From Trichopria drosophilae (Eukaryota > Arthropoda > Insecta > Hymenoptera > Diapriidae): a stretch of DNA of 64,000 bases. Below, piece after piece: positions 25,593 through 36,736 of this stretch. Location of the stretch: positions 90,269,501-90,333,500 of the forward strand of contig CM059586.1 of NCBI GenBank assembly GCA_030407085.1, written 5' to 3'. The notes beneath the pieces were generated by a model. That model did not search any database, was not told the DNA's origin, and saw nothing but the letters and a program-made list of their open reading frames with translations. Numbering within the stretch: position 1 is the stretch's first letter; every line of letters starts with the position of its first letter. Both the position numbers and the translations under genes were made by a program.

Positions 25593-27169
25593 TAGTTATG
25601 CACTGATCCACTGATTTTGCAGCTCATCCCGAATTTGGAACAAAAACCTTAAACTGACTTTGACATTTTTTCAAAGACACCGCAATATTCTGTGTGTGTA
25701 TAAAGAGTACTAAAGCACAATAACCAAAATACATTAATTACTACCTATAAATGAACATACTTGGGCCATTTTTGCAAATACCAGTCACTGCTTAAATGTA
25801 ATGTTCCAAAATAAATAGTTGTAGAATCCAAGCAACACTGATTACGGTGCCTCAGAATATTTTATCTTCATATAAATATGCATAATTATATTTCATAAAA
25901 CAATAAGAATTTATGAAGAATCAAGAATCATAGTTTATAACTGACTTGCGTAGTTCATAATTAATACTGCACAGGAAATTGTATTAATATATGTTAGGTA
26001 AGTGCTGTACCGATATACAAAAAGCAAAATATTATATAATGTGAGATTTGAATAACATTGTTAAATATTTACAGTGCTTCGTAGAAAATAGTATTGTACG
26101 TTTTCAAAATCTTTCTTTTCTCTGCACTCGTCCGAGTGTACAAAGTTTACAGTATCTGACTTTATATCGATTTCTCATTCACTTAGTTAGAAATAAAAGT
26201 CAGAAATCCAGATCATGAAGTGGCTTTGCAATTGAAAATATAAATTCGTTGCAATTGCCCGTCATAAAAACAGGAAATTATGTTTAAAAAAAGTGTAACG
26301 TTGTTATATAAATACAACCCATCTATTTTTCCAGAAAAATGCATTATCATATTTTATCACAGAAAATAGCATCCCAAACTTTCTTTCAGCCACCGCGCGA
26401 AAGAATAATGAGCTATAAACTGCTTTAATCAAAGAGCCGCCGATATCAAAACTTTACCTACTTTCTTTGCTGGCAAGTATCAAAACTTTCGAATTATTAT
26501 TTCTACAAAATAGTTTCTTCAGGAACGAAATAGGTAAAAAAAGGATCAAAACAGATTCTGTTAATAGACTAACGTATTGGAAAATGGATTGTATTATCGA
26601 AGTAGTATTTTAAGTTATTATAAGTCTTTACGAATGTCGGAGTAAAACATTATTTATTCGCTTGCCGTTGTGTATATCTACTTTTGCTTACGCTATTTGC
26701 TTGGTAAAAATCGAACTCTATCTATCGTGAAATATTTAGGAAATGCTTGTATTTGTATGCGATATGTGGATTGTTTATTTCCCTTTTGGTTACTTTAAAA
26801 CGTTAAATTCGCGTCATCCAGTATATCGCGAATCGTGGTAGTTATATGCATATTTACATTTTCATTGTTTATATTTGTGTAATAATTGTTTAAGTTTAAA
26901 TTTCAGACGTTCCATGAAATTAAAATTCTAATTTTAAAACTCATTTACCTTTTTTAACTACAACACGAATCAACGGTCATGAAATAGTTGACATTAAGTT
27001 TCTTTTTTTATTAATTTGTTGATTTCTTAAATTATCAATATTTTAAGAAGTTGATTAGACTATAAGGTTACATTTTCTTACACACTAAATGTAATTTACT
27101 ATATATACTACTAACTCTCGAATTTTTGAATTTGGAGCAGTCATTTTTCAGACTTGGAACTAACTAATA
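25593..27169. other. Non-coding stretch
   Basis: AT-rich, with a slightly GC-richer spot near 26385-26450 (CCACCGCGCGAAAG, GAGCCGCCGATATC). No reading frame, repeat end or RNA gene could be supported. Confidence 0.45.
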
Positions 27170-27496
27170 CAATGCCCCCCCCCCCCAATATTTGCCCCCG
27201 TCCGTCTAATCTGTCCTTTCCTAACCCTCCCAATAATTGCCTAGTGAGGGGAAGACATTTTCCGCCCACTCCGTCCACATATGTACATTTATAGAACGCG
27301 CATGCGTCGACCAGAAAAAATCAGTTGAACATTTTCTACATCGCGCATGCGTGATGTCGCTACAGAATTACCGCTACGTGAGAAGTGGTGGGGAAAAGCA
27401 CTCGAGGGGTAAGGAAAATATTGGGACGGACCTAGTGGCAAACATTAGGGGGTAGCAAATATTGGGAATGCAAATATTGGAGGTGGGGGACTACTG
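27170..27496. mobile_element. 327-bp TA-flanked MITE, pogo/mariner-like
   Basis: Both sides are flanked by TA (27168-27169 and 27497-27498). The ends are inverted and C-rich: CAATG, a run of 13 C, then CAATATTTGC on the left; on the reverse of the right end CAGTAGTCCCCCACCTCC followed by AATATTTGC. TA duplication and CAGTAG-type starts are usual for Tc1/mariner/pogo relatives. The interior is GC-richer, has CGCATGCG twice, and has no transposase. Confidence 0.65.
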
Positions 27497-27498
27497 TA

Positions 27499-30206
27499 GT
27501 TGCTAAGTAAGTATAATATCTTCATGAGAAATCATTAGTAATTATGTCATATATCATTGAGTTATATTATATTATTTCCCACATATTTTTATATATTTGG
27601 GTTGTATTTTCTAAATAAAATGGGAAAATTGAAATAATCATAGGTATTATTAAAAACTTCTATATTTTGTTGAATAAGAAAAATAAATATGATTTAATTC
27701 AATCGCATATAATTGTGTTAAAGGAATATTGTCGTTCGAATTTAACTTAATTATTACACCAGCAGATAGGTCAAATTTTGTCAACCTACCCCTATCGAAA
27801 GAAATCAATAATAACTGATAAAGAATACAATTTTGTGAATTAATCCACCAAACTGAAATGAATAGCTTATTTGACTTCGAAAAATTGTGTCGAAATACAA
27901 AAACTGAAATAGTCAAATTTAAACGTTCCTAAAATAATTTCAATAATAGGATATATTTTTTTACAATTCAATATTATTGTATGAAATCTCGAAATGTAGG
28001 AAGAAATATAAAATCTATAAACAGAAAATAAAAGGACTTGTGGAAATATAAAATGAATATCTCGGCTGTTATTTTCTGAAGTATTAATCAAGTTCTACAT
28101 CCAGTTTATATCCGTCAGAAATATAAAAAGAAAAATACTTGGTTTAAGCGAACCAGACAGTCTGACAATTTTATCGACATGATTCGTTTCAAAGGCTGAT
28201 ACGCGATTAACGTTTTAACTAGTTTTACTGTGTAATGGAAACAATTTATGATATTTTCCTTGTTCGCGGAGATTATCGTAAGATAGGAATGAGAAATTTA
28301 GCTTTGGGATTACTGAACAAATGCAATATTATTCATTTTAGAAAAAATATAAAAAAGTAAATTAATCAGACATTTACCTGGTGCACTTACTAGGTTATTA
28401 CTATTGCATGCTTACTTATTTGGAATCCTTATATACATTATTTTGTTATGAATATTTTATATGGCAAATAGAACTTAATATTTTCGTGGCAGGCTAAATT
28501 GGTAACATGGGTGTAGACTGAACATTTTTCATCATAGGGAGTATAAAATTCGAGCTTATATCATAAATTTCCAACTCGAAAATTAAGGTTAAAAAACTCC
28601 AATTAGCCTGGTAGAAATTTGTCCATTTTTTCTGACACTGTCCATTTCCCCTATACCTTTAACATGGTAAATAAGAATGTTATACAAAAATTGAACAAAA
28701 AATGTTTTCATTTCTACTAGGGTATCACGAAAAGGGCATTTTGAGACATATACAATTAATCCAGGAGCATATTAAAATGGAACGCTACAGGTGAAGCTTT
28801 ACTTTTAGTATAAATACATTGTTTAGTTATTGATTCAATTATTGTGTTATTCCATTTATTATAAATGTAAGCTAGCTGCTAGATAAGTACAAGGGATGAA
28901 ATAAAGATTCAGATGAACTACAATGTCTGATATTTGAAGTCTTCACTATCGTAAAGCTAAGATTTATTGCACAGTTCCAAAAAAATAAAATAATTAAACA
29001 TTTTCTTTTCTGTAACGGTTTTATTAAAAGCAATATAGACAGATTTATTATTGTAATTCATGTTTTCATTAAAGCTACATTTACATTTCAACACCTGTTG
29101 TATTATTTGGCATTTTGTACCATATGATTTTTATTCAAATTTTTTGCCTGATCACTAAATTTATTCAAAAATTGTACAATGTAACTGTTCTTATTTTTAA
29201 ATAAATAGAGACAATTGACGTTAGCTTTAGAAATTTCCAAAAATGATACGGTAAAATTGTACAGAATCTGTTTCTTGAGAAAATAAACCGTCATTCGTTA
29301 AGATCCATTTATTTAAAAAAAATTCTTGATAAGCGATACGAAGATAATTTCAGTATTTAACAAATTATTTTTGCTTCTTTCAATTTTTTTCAAAAACAAT
29401 TATTTGTAATATATGCATGTGTATTAGTTATTAACTAATAGAATTTAAATGTGCGATTGTTTACTTGCAGTTATAATTATGGTTAAAACGTATGCGGAAA
29501 TGTGGGAATTAGGTAAATAGTATTCGTTTGTGCACGAATTCATTAGATTTAAATCTATTTTTTGAATAAAAAATGTGATAAATTAGTTAATAATTTATAT
29601 AATAATAACTTTTAATTAGTCCATATTATTCATATATTAATTCTAGCCATTAGCATTTCTATTTTTGTTTATTCTGAAAGTTTTATTAATTCAGCCGTAA
29701 AGAGTGTTAACATAGAAGGGATCCCGCCCCTTCTTTGATGCGAAAAAGAAACACGCGAAATTTTATTAACTTTTTATTTGAAATGCGCCATATTGGGTTT
29801 TGCAGCAGTTTAAATGCAATTTTGACCACTCCAAACGAAAGAGTGCACTTAAAAATGTAGGGTTGATCACTTTCAAGTCAATGTTAATCTTATTTCCTGT
29901 TGAGAAGTGCGTAAATCAACTAAAAAGTGCATCTCTCGGGCTTAATGGTAATGAACAGAAGCCTTGCTTTTCGGTCGAAATATTAGTCCAGGTTACGATA
30001 ATAAATTTGTGAATAATAAAATGTGGCCAGTTTCCATGCAAAATGAAATAAAATCATGGATTGTATATCTTTATATACCTTTCTGAGATAAGTTAGAGAT
30101 AGTTTCTGCTCTGTTTCTGCAATAAAGTACTTAGAATATATAATATGAACAACGTAAACACTTTTTAGTTTTTAACCAATAATTTAAGTAATATTACTTT
30201 GATGTT
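27499..30206. other. Non-coding stretch
   Basis: No gene, RNA or clear repeat ends. Several short frames, for instance on the minus strand at 27650-28091, are rich in I, F, N, S and Y and are attributable to base composition. Confidence 0.5.
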
Positions 30207-30627
30207 TTATTTCGATAACCTAAAAGTAGTTATCTGGACACTTTTTATTAAATTTCTGTCCAGTTTTATAATAATTTTTTGTAGTTTTGGAGTAGACGCT
30301 TTTGAAGCGTTTCTATTATTAGGAAAAAAATATTTTACACGATTATTATATTTAATATGAGTGCTTTGTTGATTAGTTGTAATAAGAGTATAGTTGTTAT
30401 AATTTTCGTCATCCTTATCATCATCGTCATTATTTTCATCATCATCATCGTCGACGGTCGTCAGTATCTTCATCACTCTTATTGTTGTTACTGTCGTTAA
30501 GGTATTCATCAATTATTTCGTAGAAGTTCGTATGCTCAGCACGGACACAATTTTCTTCATAATTTTTCTGAAACGCATCATACTTTGCGAATACTCGCGA
30601 GAAACTTGACTTCTGATTTAATAGCAA
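30207..30627 (-). other. Minus-strand open frames with an acidic run over a microsatellite
   Basis: Two overlapping minus-strand frames meet at a TCATCATCG-type simple repeat (about 30406-30462). The upstream frame (30627 to 30445) has ordinary amino acid composition and ends in an acidic, N-rich stretch. The downstream frame (to 30207) continues the acidic run and then a K/N/T-rich tail. A slip in the microsatellite could have broken one frame into two. No domain is recognised, and a non-coding origin remains as likely. Confidence 0.25.
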
Positions 30628-30841
30628 TACAACATTTTTCCACGAACCGCGGACAATGAAAAGAATAACAGTGAAACGTAAACAACATATAATAAGACTA
30701 TAAACAGTGGGCTAATTTTACATATCACATGCGCCCCTCTTCAATCCACATTTGTTTCATACATATTTTGAATAATTTTGCTGAATAGTTATTAGGTACA
30801 ATTACTAGACAGATCTGTGAGCACTTTTAATCCAGTTAATT

Positions 30842-31192
30842 TTATTGACCATGTAGAGAATTTTGTAACAAAATGTTTGTTACGGATGGAATCGATGTTT
30901 TATCAACTGCGGTACCCGGCGTAGGTTTTTTCCCACAGAGGTGGTTTTCCCTACGCCATTGCACACCCGAATGGGGGTACCTCTCAAACTGAAGCAGGCC
31001 CTTCGAAATGGTGACGATCTCGATAAAAGAATTTGTATTTCGAATAGTATAATCGATATATAATATGACGTTGTAGGCTGGAATTTTTGGACGCGACGTA
31101 GTCTCAAACTCAGACTCGAGTCTCCGAATCGCATTCCATATTTCGCAACTTGTCAGCTCTTGGGTATCCGGCAAAATGCCGTAATGTCGCAC
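30842..31192 (-). other. Open frame of 116 codons, unknown
   Basis: An uninterrupted minus-strand frame whose first 38 codons lie in the outer end of the left palindrome arm (31079-31192). The composition is more balanced than in neighbouring AT-rich frames, with several W, C and P residues. The equivalent frame in the right arm is broken by substitutions. I recognise no family; it could be a fragment of a transposon or host exon. Confidence 0.25.
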
Positions 31193-33574
31193 AGGTTACT
31201 GGATCGAAAAAGGTTAGTGTTTCATATTTTTAAGTAATAAATAATAAATAACGTTTAAAATGAAGGGAATTTACTTAATAATAATTGATTTCTTAAAATT
31301 GTGCAAAATATTCGAAGCAAATAAGTACACTTATCGTTATTTTGTAAAAAATTATTTGTTTACCTTTTAATATTTTTGTATTTATGTGTGGTCGCACACT
31401 CTCAAAAGGAAATTTTGTATAGAAAATATAATAGATTATGGGTATTGAACCTAATAATAGACATAAAAAAAATTGTCAATACGTATCAGAGTAGTATGTA
31501 GGTTATAAGATTGATATAAGAGGTTAACTAATAAATTTATCGATAAGTGTGGGTTTACTGTTTCAGCAATGTTAAAAGAAGAGAAATTTGTATCTGGATG
31601 TCTGGATGAAATCCAGAGGATATATTCAGATTAGTACTATTTTATTATAATAAGGTTCTTTGTAAAATTTTAATGTTTATTTGCAGGTACTAAGGATACG
31701 AAATCCCTTCTCGTTTGAATTGTGAAAATAGATTTTCACAAAAGATTGTCGAAATCTCTCCCAGCAATCCCGAACTCTGAGGCTGATCCTGTCGCTGATG
31801 CATAAACATATGAGCGACACTATAGAACAGAGGTAATTGCAAAGTTTTATCAGTTATAACTTTTTCAATATAATACATTTTTCAACTACAATTTTGATAA
31901 AGCTATACCTAAAATTTTTGTTTAAAGAATATACCATCGTGTGGGAGAATATTTCGCGGTTCATTTAAAAAAAAAATTGACGGAGTCTTTTTGCGTTCTG
32001 AACTTATGATTCTTTTAAGAGCACAACTCTGAGATTTCGTCATTCGCTATGTCGCGCGGCGGCGAATGTCAGTACTAAGCGGTAGTATCTCGTCGGTACT
32101 GATTTACACAGGTTGTCAGTACTCATTGTTAGTACTGCTTCAGTATTTTTACAGTGGCGCAGGCAGTACCAATTCCTTTCCGAAAATCAGTACGTCCATC
32201 TAAACTCGGATTATTATGCACAGAAGTGACATCTTTTTGGATTTTTCGGATTTCTTGTGATTTATTTTCATATCAACAAAATCTGTGGATCAATAATAAA
32301 TTATATTGGTATCCGTACAGCATCAAATATTTAATTATATAATAGTACTAAATCTCGGACTTTGAAATCTCACTGAAAGCAACACTCAAATTTATGTTGC
32401 TTCGATCCATCCATCCATTATTACGTGCTTTTCAAATTGAATATATTCGGTTTAATTACAATTTTTAGAGTTTTGCTGGGTGTATGTAAGCAAATAGTTA
32501 ATCTAGAATATTACAGAATTAATAGATAGGCAGGGAAAAATAAGGAGGGAAAAGGTCTGCAAAGAAATTGTTAAAACACAATTTCGATTTTCTTAAAATC
32601 GTCGATTTTTTATATTTATTGTATAAAACTATAATACAAAATAATACAATCAAGCTTAGGGGAAATATGACTTAAGCGAAAGCGCCCTCATCTTGTTGGC
32701 CTCAAGCATACAACTTAAAAAACTAATATTTCAGAAATCTTCTATGCGGGTTTCTCTTCCAATGTCTCTTTGTCATGTGGTCCAAATAAGTTTTTACACA
32801 ATAAAACCGTTTATTACATTTTTTACAAATGTATGTTACCGGCATTTTGAACATTTCTTTACTGCAACGTTGGCCCTTTAGTGGGATTACTTCGAGATAT
32901 GTATACATCTTCGATGAATTCAAAAATTGATTGAAGAAAGAGATTGATTCTGAAAACAAACATGGATTTTATAATGAATATTATGTTAATTAAAAACACA
33001 TTATGGTAAATTTATATAATAAATTTAATATCGAAACAGGTAACCTTCATAGTTTAAACATTTATTTAAAAAAATATTGTAGAGTGCTATTCTTCACCTA
33101 AAGTAATGACAACCCGGATAATAACATCTGTTCTATTAAAAATGCCATTATCTTTTATTTTCAGAAATCAGAAATAAGAAATAATCAGAAATTATTATTG
33201 TAAAGAACTAGAAAGTCACGTAGAAATTATGCACAATCTATTCAGATGAATAGAATTAAGGCCCAATGAAAATAAAGCTTGATGATAATAAACCAAAATC
33301 ACTTTGCAAGTATGGAGAGCGACAATTTTAATCTAGTATTAGTCTTTCTTGAAATGAATAATAATGAACTGAACATAATCTAGTAAATGCGAAATAAGAA
33401 AGCTTCCAACATGAATTACATACTATTTTAATATATAACTAGTATAAAATAGTGTAATATATCTTCAACTAATATAATGAATACAAAAATACTTCTTTCC
33501 ATCAGCGAAATGTATCACCTTAATATTTTATTAATGTTTCAATATATTATGAAAACTATATAATTATTAAGTTC
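31079..33574 (+). repeat. Left arm of a large palindrome (2,496 bp)
   Basis: This arm is the reverse complement of 34018-36513. Positions pair with a constant sum of 67592 over the whole length, so I see no net insertion or deletion between arms. In the inner 2.4 kb I noticed only one mismatch (near 33144), while the outer 100 bp carry several. Such long, nearly identical arms mean a recent inverted duplication, ongoing gene conversion, or a read or assembly artefact. It holds a zinc-finger exon copy on the minus strand. Confidence 0.9.
32723..32908 (-). CDS. C2H2 zinc-finger exon, left-arm copy
   Basis: Identical in translation to the right-arm copy: 61 residues from the first plausible ATG, with one C2H2 finger (C28, C31, H44, H49) and a basic tail. 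The same TTTGTTTTCAG acceptor precedes it on this strand. The open exon with donor that serves the right copy lies in the unduplicated spacer and points the other way, so this copy has no visible upstream partner. It may be a silent duplicate. Confidence 0.35.
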   Translation of the reverse strand: MYTYLEVIPLKGQRCSKEMFKMPVTYICKKCNKRFYCVKTYLDHMTKRHWKRNPHRRFLKY

Positions 33575-34017
33575 ATAATAGACAAGTTGTAAACATGCTG
33601 TTACTAGAACGATATATGATGAAATATTTCCTTAGTTAATCTGTCCGTCGAGCTGCCCGGGTTCCTGCATCCGGCTAAGTTGGAAAACAATTCTGACCCA
33701 AACGCATTTATACAACCTTAATCGGTTTTCCAAACTGGGCATATATACTTTTCTGTCGACCCATCCAACCGTATTTAAGCATTATACCAATACCCCCTCC
33801 TCTAAACTATCTGAACCAGGTACGTTGTTGAACTTTAAAATATTTATCTAAATTAGTTTGCTCCTGGACTTCGAAAGTGTTGGTACTCGCTCCAGAAAAC
33901 GCTCAGTGCATCCAAAGCCTCTGGACTAAATACCTACCAGTACGAAACTACGTCTTCAGCGTCCGATTTGCTTCTGTTTGAAGGTAAGATAGAACTATGT
34001 TCGAAATATATTTAGTT
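33575..34017. other. Palindrome spacer (443 bp, unique)
   Basis: This is the only part of the 31.08-36.51 kb structure without a partner. It is GC-richer than the arms in 33640-33980 and contains frames that stay open on the plus strand. A strong donor (AAG|GTAAGA) sits at 33983/33984, and another donor-like CAG|GTACGT at 33819/33820. It may hold exon sequence feeding the zinc-finger exon to the right. Confidence 0.6.
33857..33983 (+). CDS. Putative exon joined to the zinc-finger exon
   Basis: The frame is open for 127 nt from just after an in-frame TAG at 33854-33856 to a consensus donor AAG|GTAAGA. Splicing from 33983 to the TTTTCAG acceptor at 34642 joins the codons in phase (split after the first base) with the zinc-finger frame. 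The inferred intron is 659 nt. An upstream donor at 33820 with this exon's AAATTAG acceptor would make a 37-nt intron, which is unusually short, so the true start is not resolved. No Met is present in the exon, so an upstream exon is needed, or else translation begins at the ATG at 34684. Confidence 0.3.
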
Positions 34018-34683
34018 GAACTTAATAATTATATAGTTTTCATAATATATTGAAACATTAATAAAATATTAAGGTGATACATTTCGCTGATGGAAAGAAG
34101 TATTTTTGTATTCATTATATTAGTTGAAGATATATTACACTATTTTATACTAGTTATATATTAAAATAGTATGTAATTCATGTTGGAAGCTTTCTTATTT
34201 CGCATTTACTAGATTATGTTCAGTTCATTATTATTCATTTCAAGAAAGACTAATACTAGATTAAAATTGTCGCTCTCCATACTTGCAAAGTGATTTTGGT
34301 TTATTATCATCAAGCTTTATTTTCATTGGGCCTTAATTCTATTCATCTGAATAGATTGTGCATAATTTCTACGTGACTTTCTAGTTCTTTACAATAATAA
34401 TTTCTGATTATTTCTTATTTCTGATTTCTGAAAATAAAAGATAATGGGATTTTTAATAGAACAGATGTTATTATCCGGGTTGTCATTACTTTAGGTGAAG
34501 AATAGCACTCTACAATATTTTTTTAAATAAATGTTTAAACTATGAAGGTTACCTGTTTCGATATTAAATTTATTATATAAATTTACCATAATGTGTTTTT
34601 AATTAACATAATATTCATTATAAAATCCATGTTTGTTTTCAGAATCAATCTCTTTCTTCAATCAATTTTTGAATTCATCGAAG

Positions 34684-34869
34684 ATGTATACATATCTCGA
34701 AGTAATCCCACTAAAGGGCCAACGTTGCAGTAAAGAAATGTTCAAAATGCCGGTAACATACATTTGTAAAAAATGTAATAAACGGTTTTATTGTGTAAAA
34801 ACTTATTTGGACCACATGACAAAGAGACATTGGAAGAGAAACCCGCATAGAAGATTTCTGAAATATTAG
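34684..34869 (+). CDS. Short C2H2 zinc-finger protein or terminal exon
   Basis: From ATG 34684 the product is 61 residues. It contains one C2H2 zinc finger with spacing C-x2-C-x12-H-x4-H (C28, C31, H44, H49), an aromatic F35 and hydrophobic Y41 at the usual core positions, and a basic, Arg/Lys/His-rich C-terminal tail. Such fingers bind DNA, RNA or protein; one finger alone is seldom a full DNA-binding unit, so this is more likely the last exon of a longer protein. A good acceptor (TTTGTTTTCAG) at 34642 and an AATAAA at 34972 frame the exon. The reading frame is open back to the acceptor. The family is not identified. Confidence 0.5.
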   Translation: MYTYLEVIPLKGQRCSKEMFKMPVTYICKKCNKRFYCVKTYLDHMTKRHWKRNPHRRFLKY

Positions 34870-34971
34870 TTTTTTAAGTTGTATGCTTGAGGCCAACAAG
34901 ATGAGGGCGCTTTCGCTTAAGTCATATTTCCCCTAAGCTTGATTGTATTATTTTGTATTATAGTTTTATAC

Positions 34972-34977
34972 AATAAA
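34972..34977 (+). promoter_or_regulatory. Polyadenylation signal AATAAA
   Basis: AATAAA lies 103 bases after the zinc-finger stop codon, in TATACAATAAATATAA context. This distance suits a short 3' UTR. The motif is common by chance in AT-rich DNA, so the support is modest; the same signal exists in the mirror position of the left arm. Confidence 0.3.
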
Positions 34978-36539
34978 TATAAAAAATCGACGATTTTAAG
35001 AAAATCGAAATTGTGTTTTAACAATTTCTTTGCAGACCTTTTCCCTCCTTATTTTTCCCTGCCTATCTATTAATTCTGTAATATTCTAGATTAACTATTT
35101 GCTTACATACACCCAGCAAAACTCTAAAAATTGTAATTAAACCGAATATATTCAATTTGAAAAGCACGTAATAATGGATGGATGGATCGAAGCAACATAA
35201 ATTTGAGTGTTGCTTTCAGTGAGATTTCAAAGTCCGAGATTTAGTACTATTATATAATTAAATATTTGATGCTGTACGGATACCAATATAATTTATTATT
35301 GATCCACAGATTTTGTTGATATGAAAATAAATCACAAGAAATCCGAAAAATCCAAAAAGATGTCACTTCTGTGCATAATAATCCGAGTTTAGATGGACGT
35401 ACTGATTTTCGGAAAGGAATTGGTACTGCCTGCGCCACTGTAAAAATACTGAAGCAGTACTAACAATGAGTACTGACAACCTGTGTAAATCAGTACCGAC
35501 GAGATACTACCGCTTAGTACTGACATTCGCCGCCGCGCGACATAGCGAATGACGAAATCTCAGAGTTGTGCTCTTAAAAGAATCATAAGTTCAGAACGCA
35601 AAAAGACTCCGTCAATTTTTTTTTTAAATGAACCGCGAAATATTCTCCCACACGATGGTATATTCTTTAAACAAAAATTTTAGGTATAGCTTTATCAAAA
35701 TTGTAGTTGAAAAATGTATTATATTGAAAAAGTTATAACTGATAAAACTTTGCAATTACCTCTGTTCTATAGTGTCGCTCATATGTTTATGCATCAGCGA
35801 CAGGATCAGCCTCAGAGTTCGGGATTGCTGGGAGAGATTTCGACAATCTTTTGTGAAAATCTATTTTCACAATTCAAACGAGAAGGGATTTCGTATCCTT
35901 AGTACCTGCAAATAAACATTAAAATTTTACAAAGAACCTTATTATAATAAAATAGTACTAATCTGAATATATCCTCTGGATTTCATCCAGACATCCAGAT
36001 ACAAATTTCTCTTCTTTTAACATTGCTGAAACAGTAAACCCACACTTATCGATAAATTTATTAGTTAACCTCTTATATCAATCTTATAACCTACATACTA
36101 CTCTGATACGTATTGACAATTTTTTTTATGTCTATTATTAGGTTCAATACCCATAATCTATTATATTTTCTATACAAAATTTCCTTTTGAGAGTGTGCGA
36201 CCACACATAAATACAAAAATATTAAAAGGTAAACAAATAATTTTTTACAAAATAACGATAAGTGTACTTATTTGCTTCGAATATTTTGCACAATTTTAAG
36301 AAATCAATTATTATTAAGTAAATTCCCTTCATTTTAAACGTTATTTATTATTTATTACTTAAAAATATGAAACACTAACCTTTTTCGATCCAGTAACCTG
36401 TGCGACATTACGGCATTTTGCCGGATACCCAAGAGCTGACAAGTTGCGAGATATCGAATGCGATTCGGAGACTCGAGTCTGAGTTTGAGACTGAGTCGCG
36501 TCCAAAAATTCCAACCGTAGTCTATTTAAATGTTCGAGA

Positions 36540-36736
36540 AATTGAAAAGTCGAACTAAGATGTAAAAAATTGACGATCGGGTTTTCAGTTCGTTTAGGGA
36601 CGTCGTGGTGTTAGGATTTAGGAAGTCCGCGTCGCGATCGGATCGTCACCGCGAGATTTGAATAAAGTTGAGTTTTAGTTTCTGACCGATCATATCGCGC
36701 GTTTTATTTAAAGTCCTTCCACCAGTCGTTAACAAT
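36540..36736 (+). mobile_element. LTR-like fragment next to the right arm
   Basis: The stretch is GC-richer than its surroundings and contains GAATAAAG about 70 bp before a TTAACA end, arranged like the polyadenylation signal and U5 of an LTR. A TGT start and a primer-binding site could not be confirmed, and no retroviral-type polyprotein follows. It may be a solo or truncated LTR from a BEL- or Gypsy-type element. It is absent outside the left arm. Confidence 0.3.

Larger units (their letters stand above)
34018..36513 (-). repeat. Right arm of a large palindrome (2,496 bp)
   Basis: Reverse-complement partner of 31079-33574. The inner boundary is sharp: both arms begin with GAACTTAATAATTATATAG and differ completely inside it. 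The outer boundary is less sharp; both arms share CAAAAATTCCA and then part company. Besides the zinc-finger exon, the arm holds a 62-codon open frame at 35714-35902 (+) with no recognised domain and a run of CAGTACT/AGTACTG words at 35400-35530. Confidence 0.9.
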
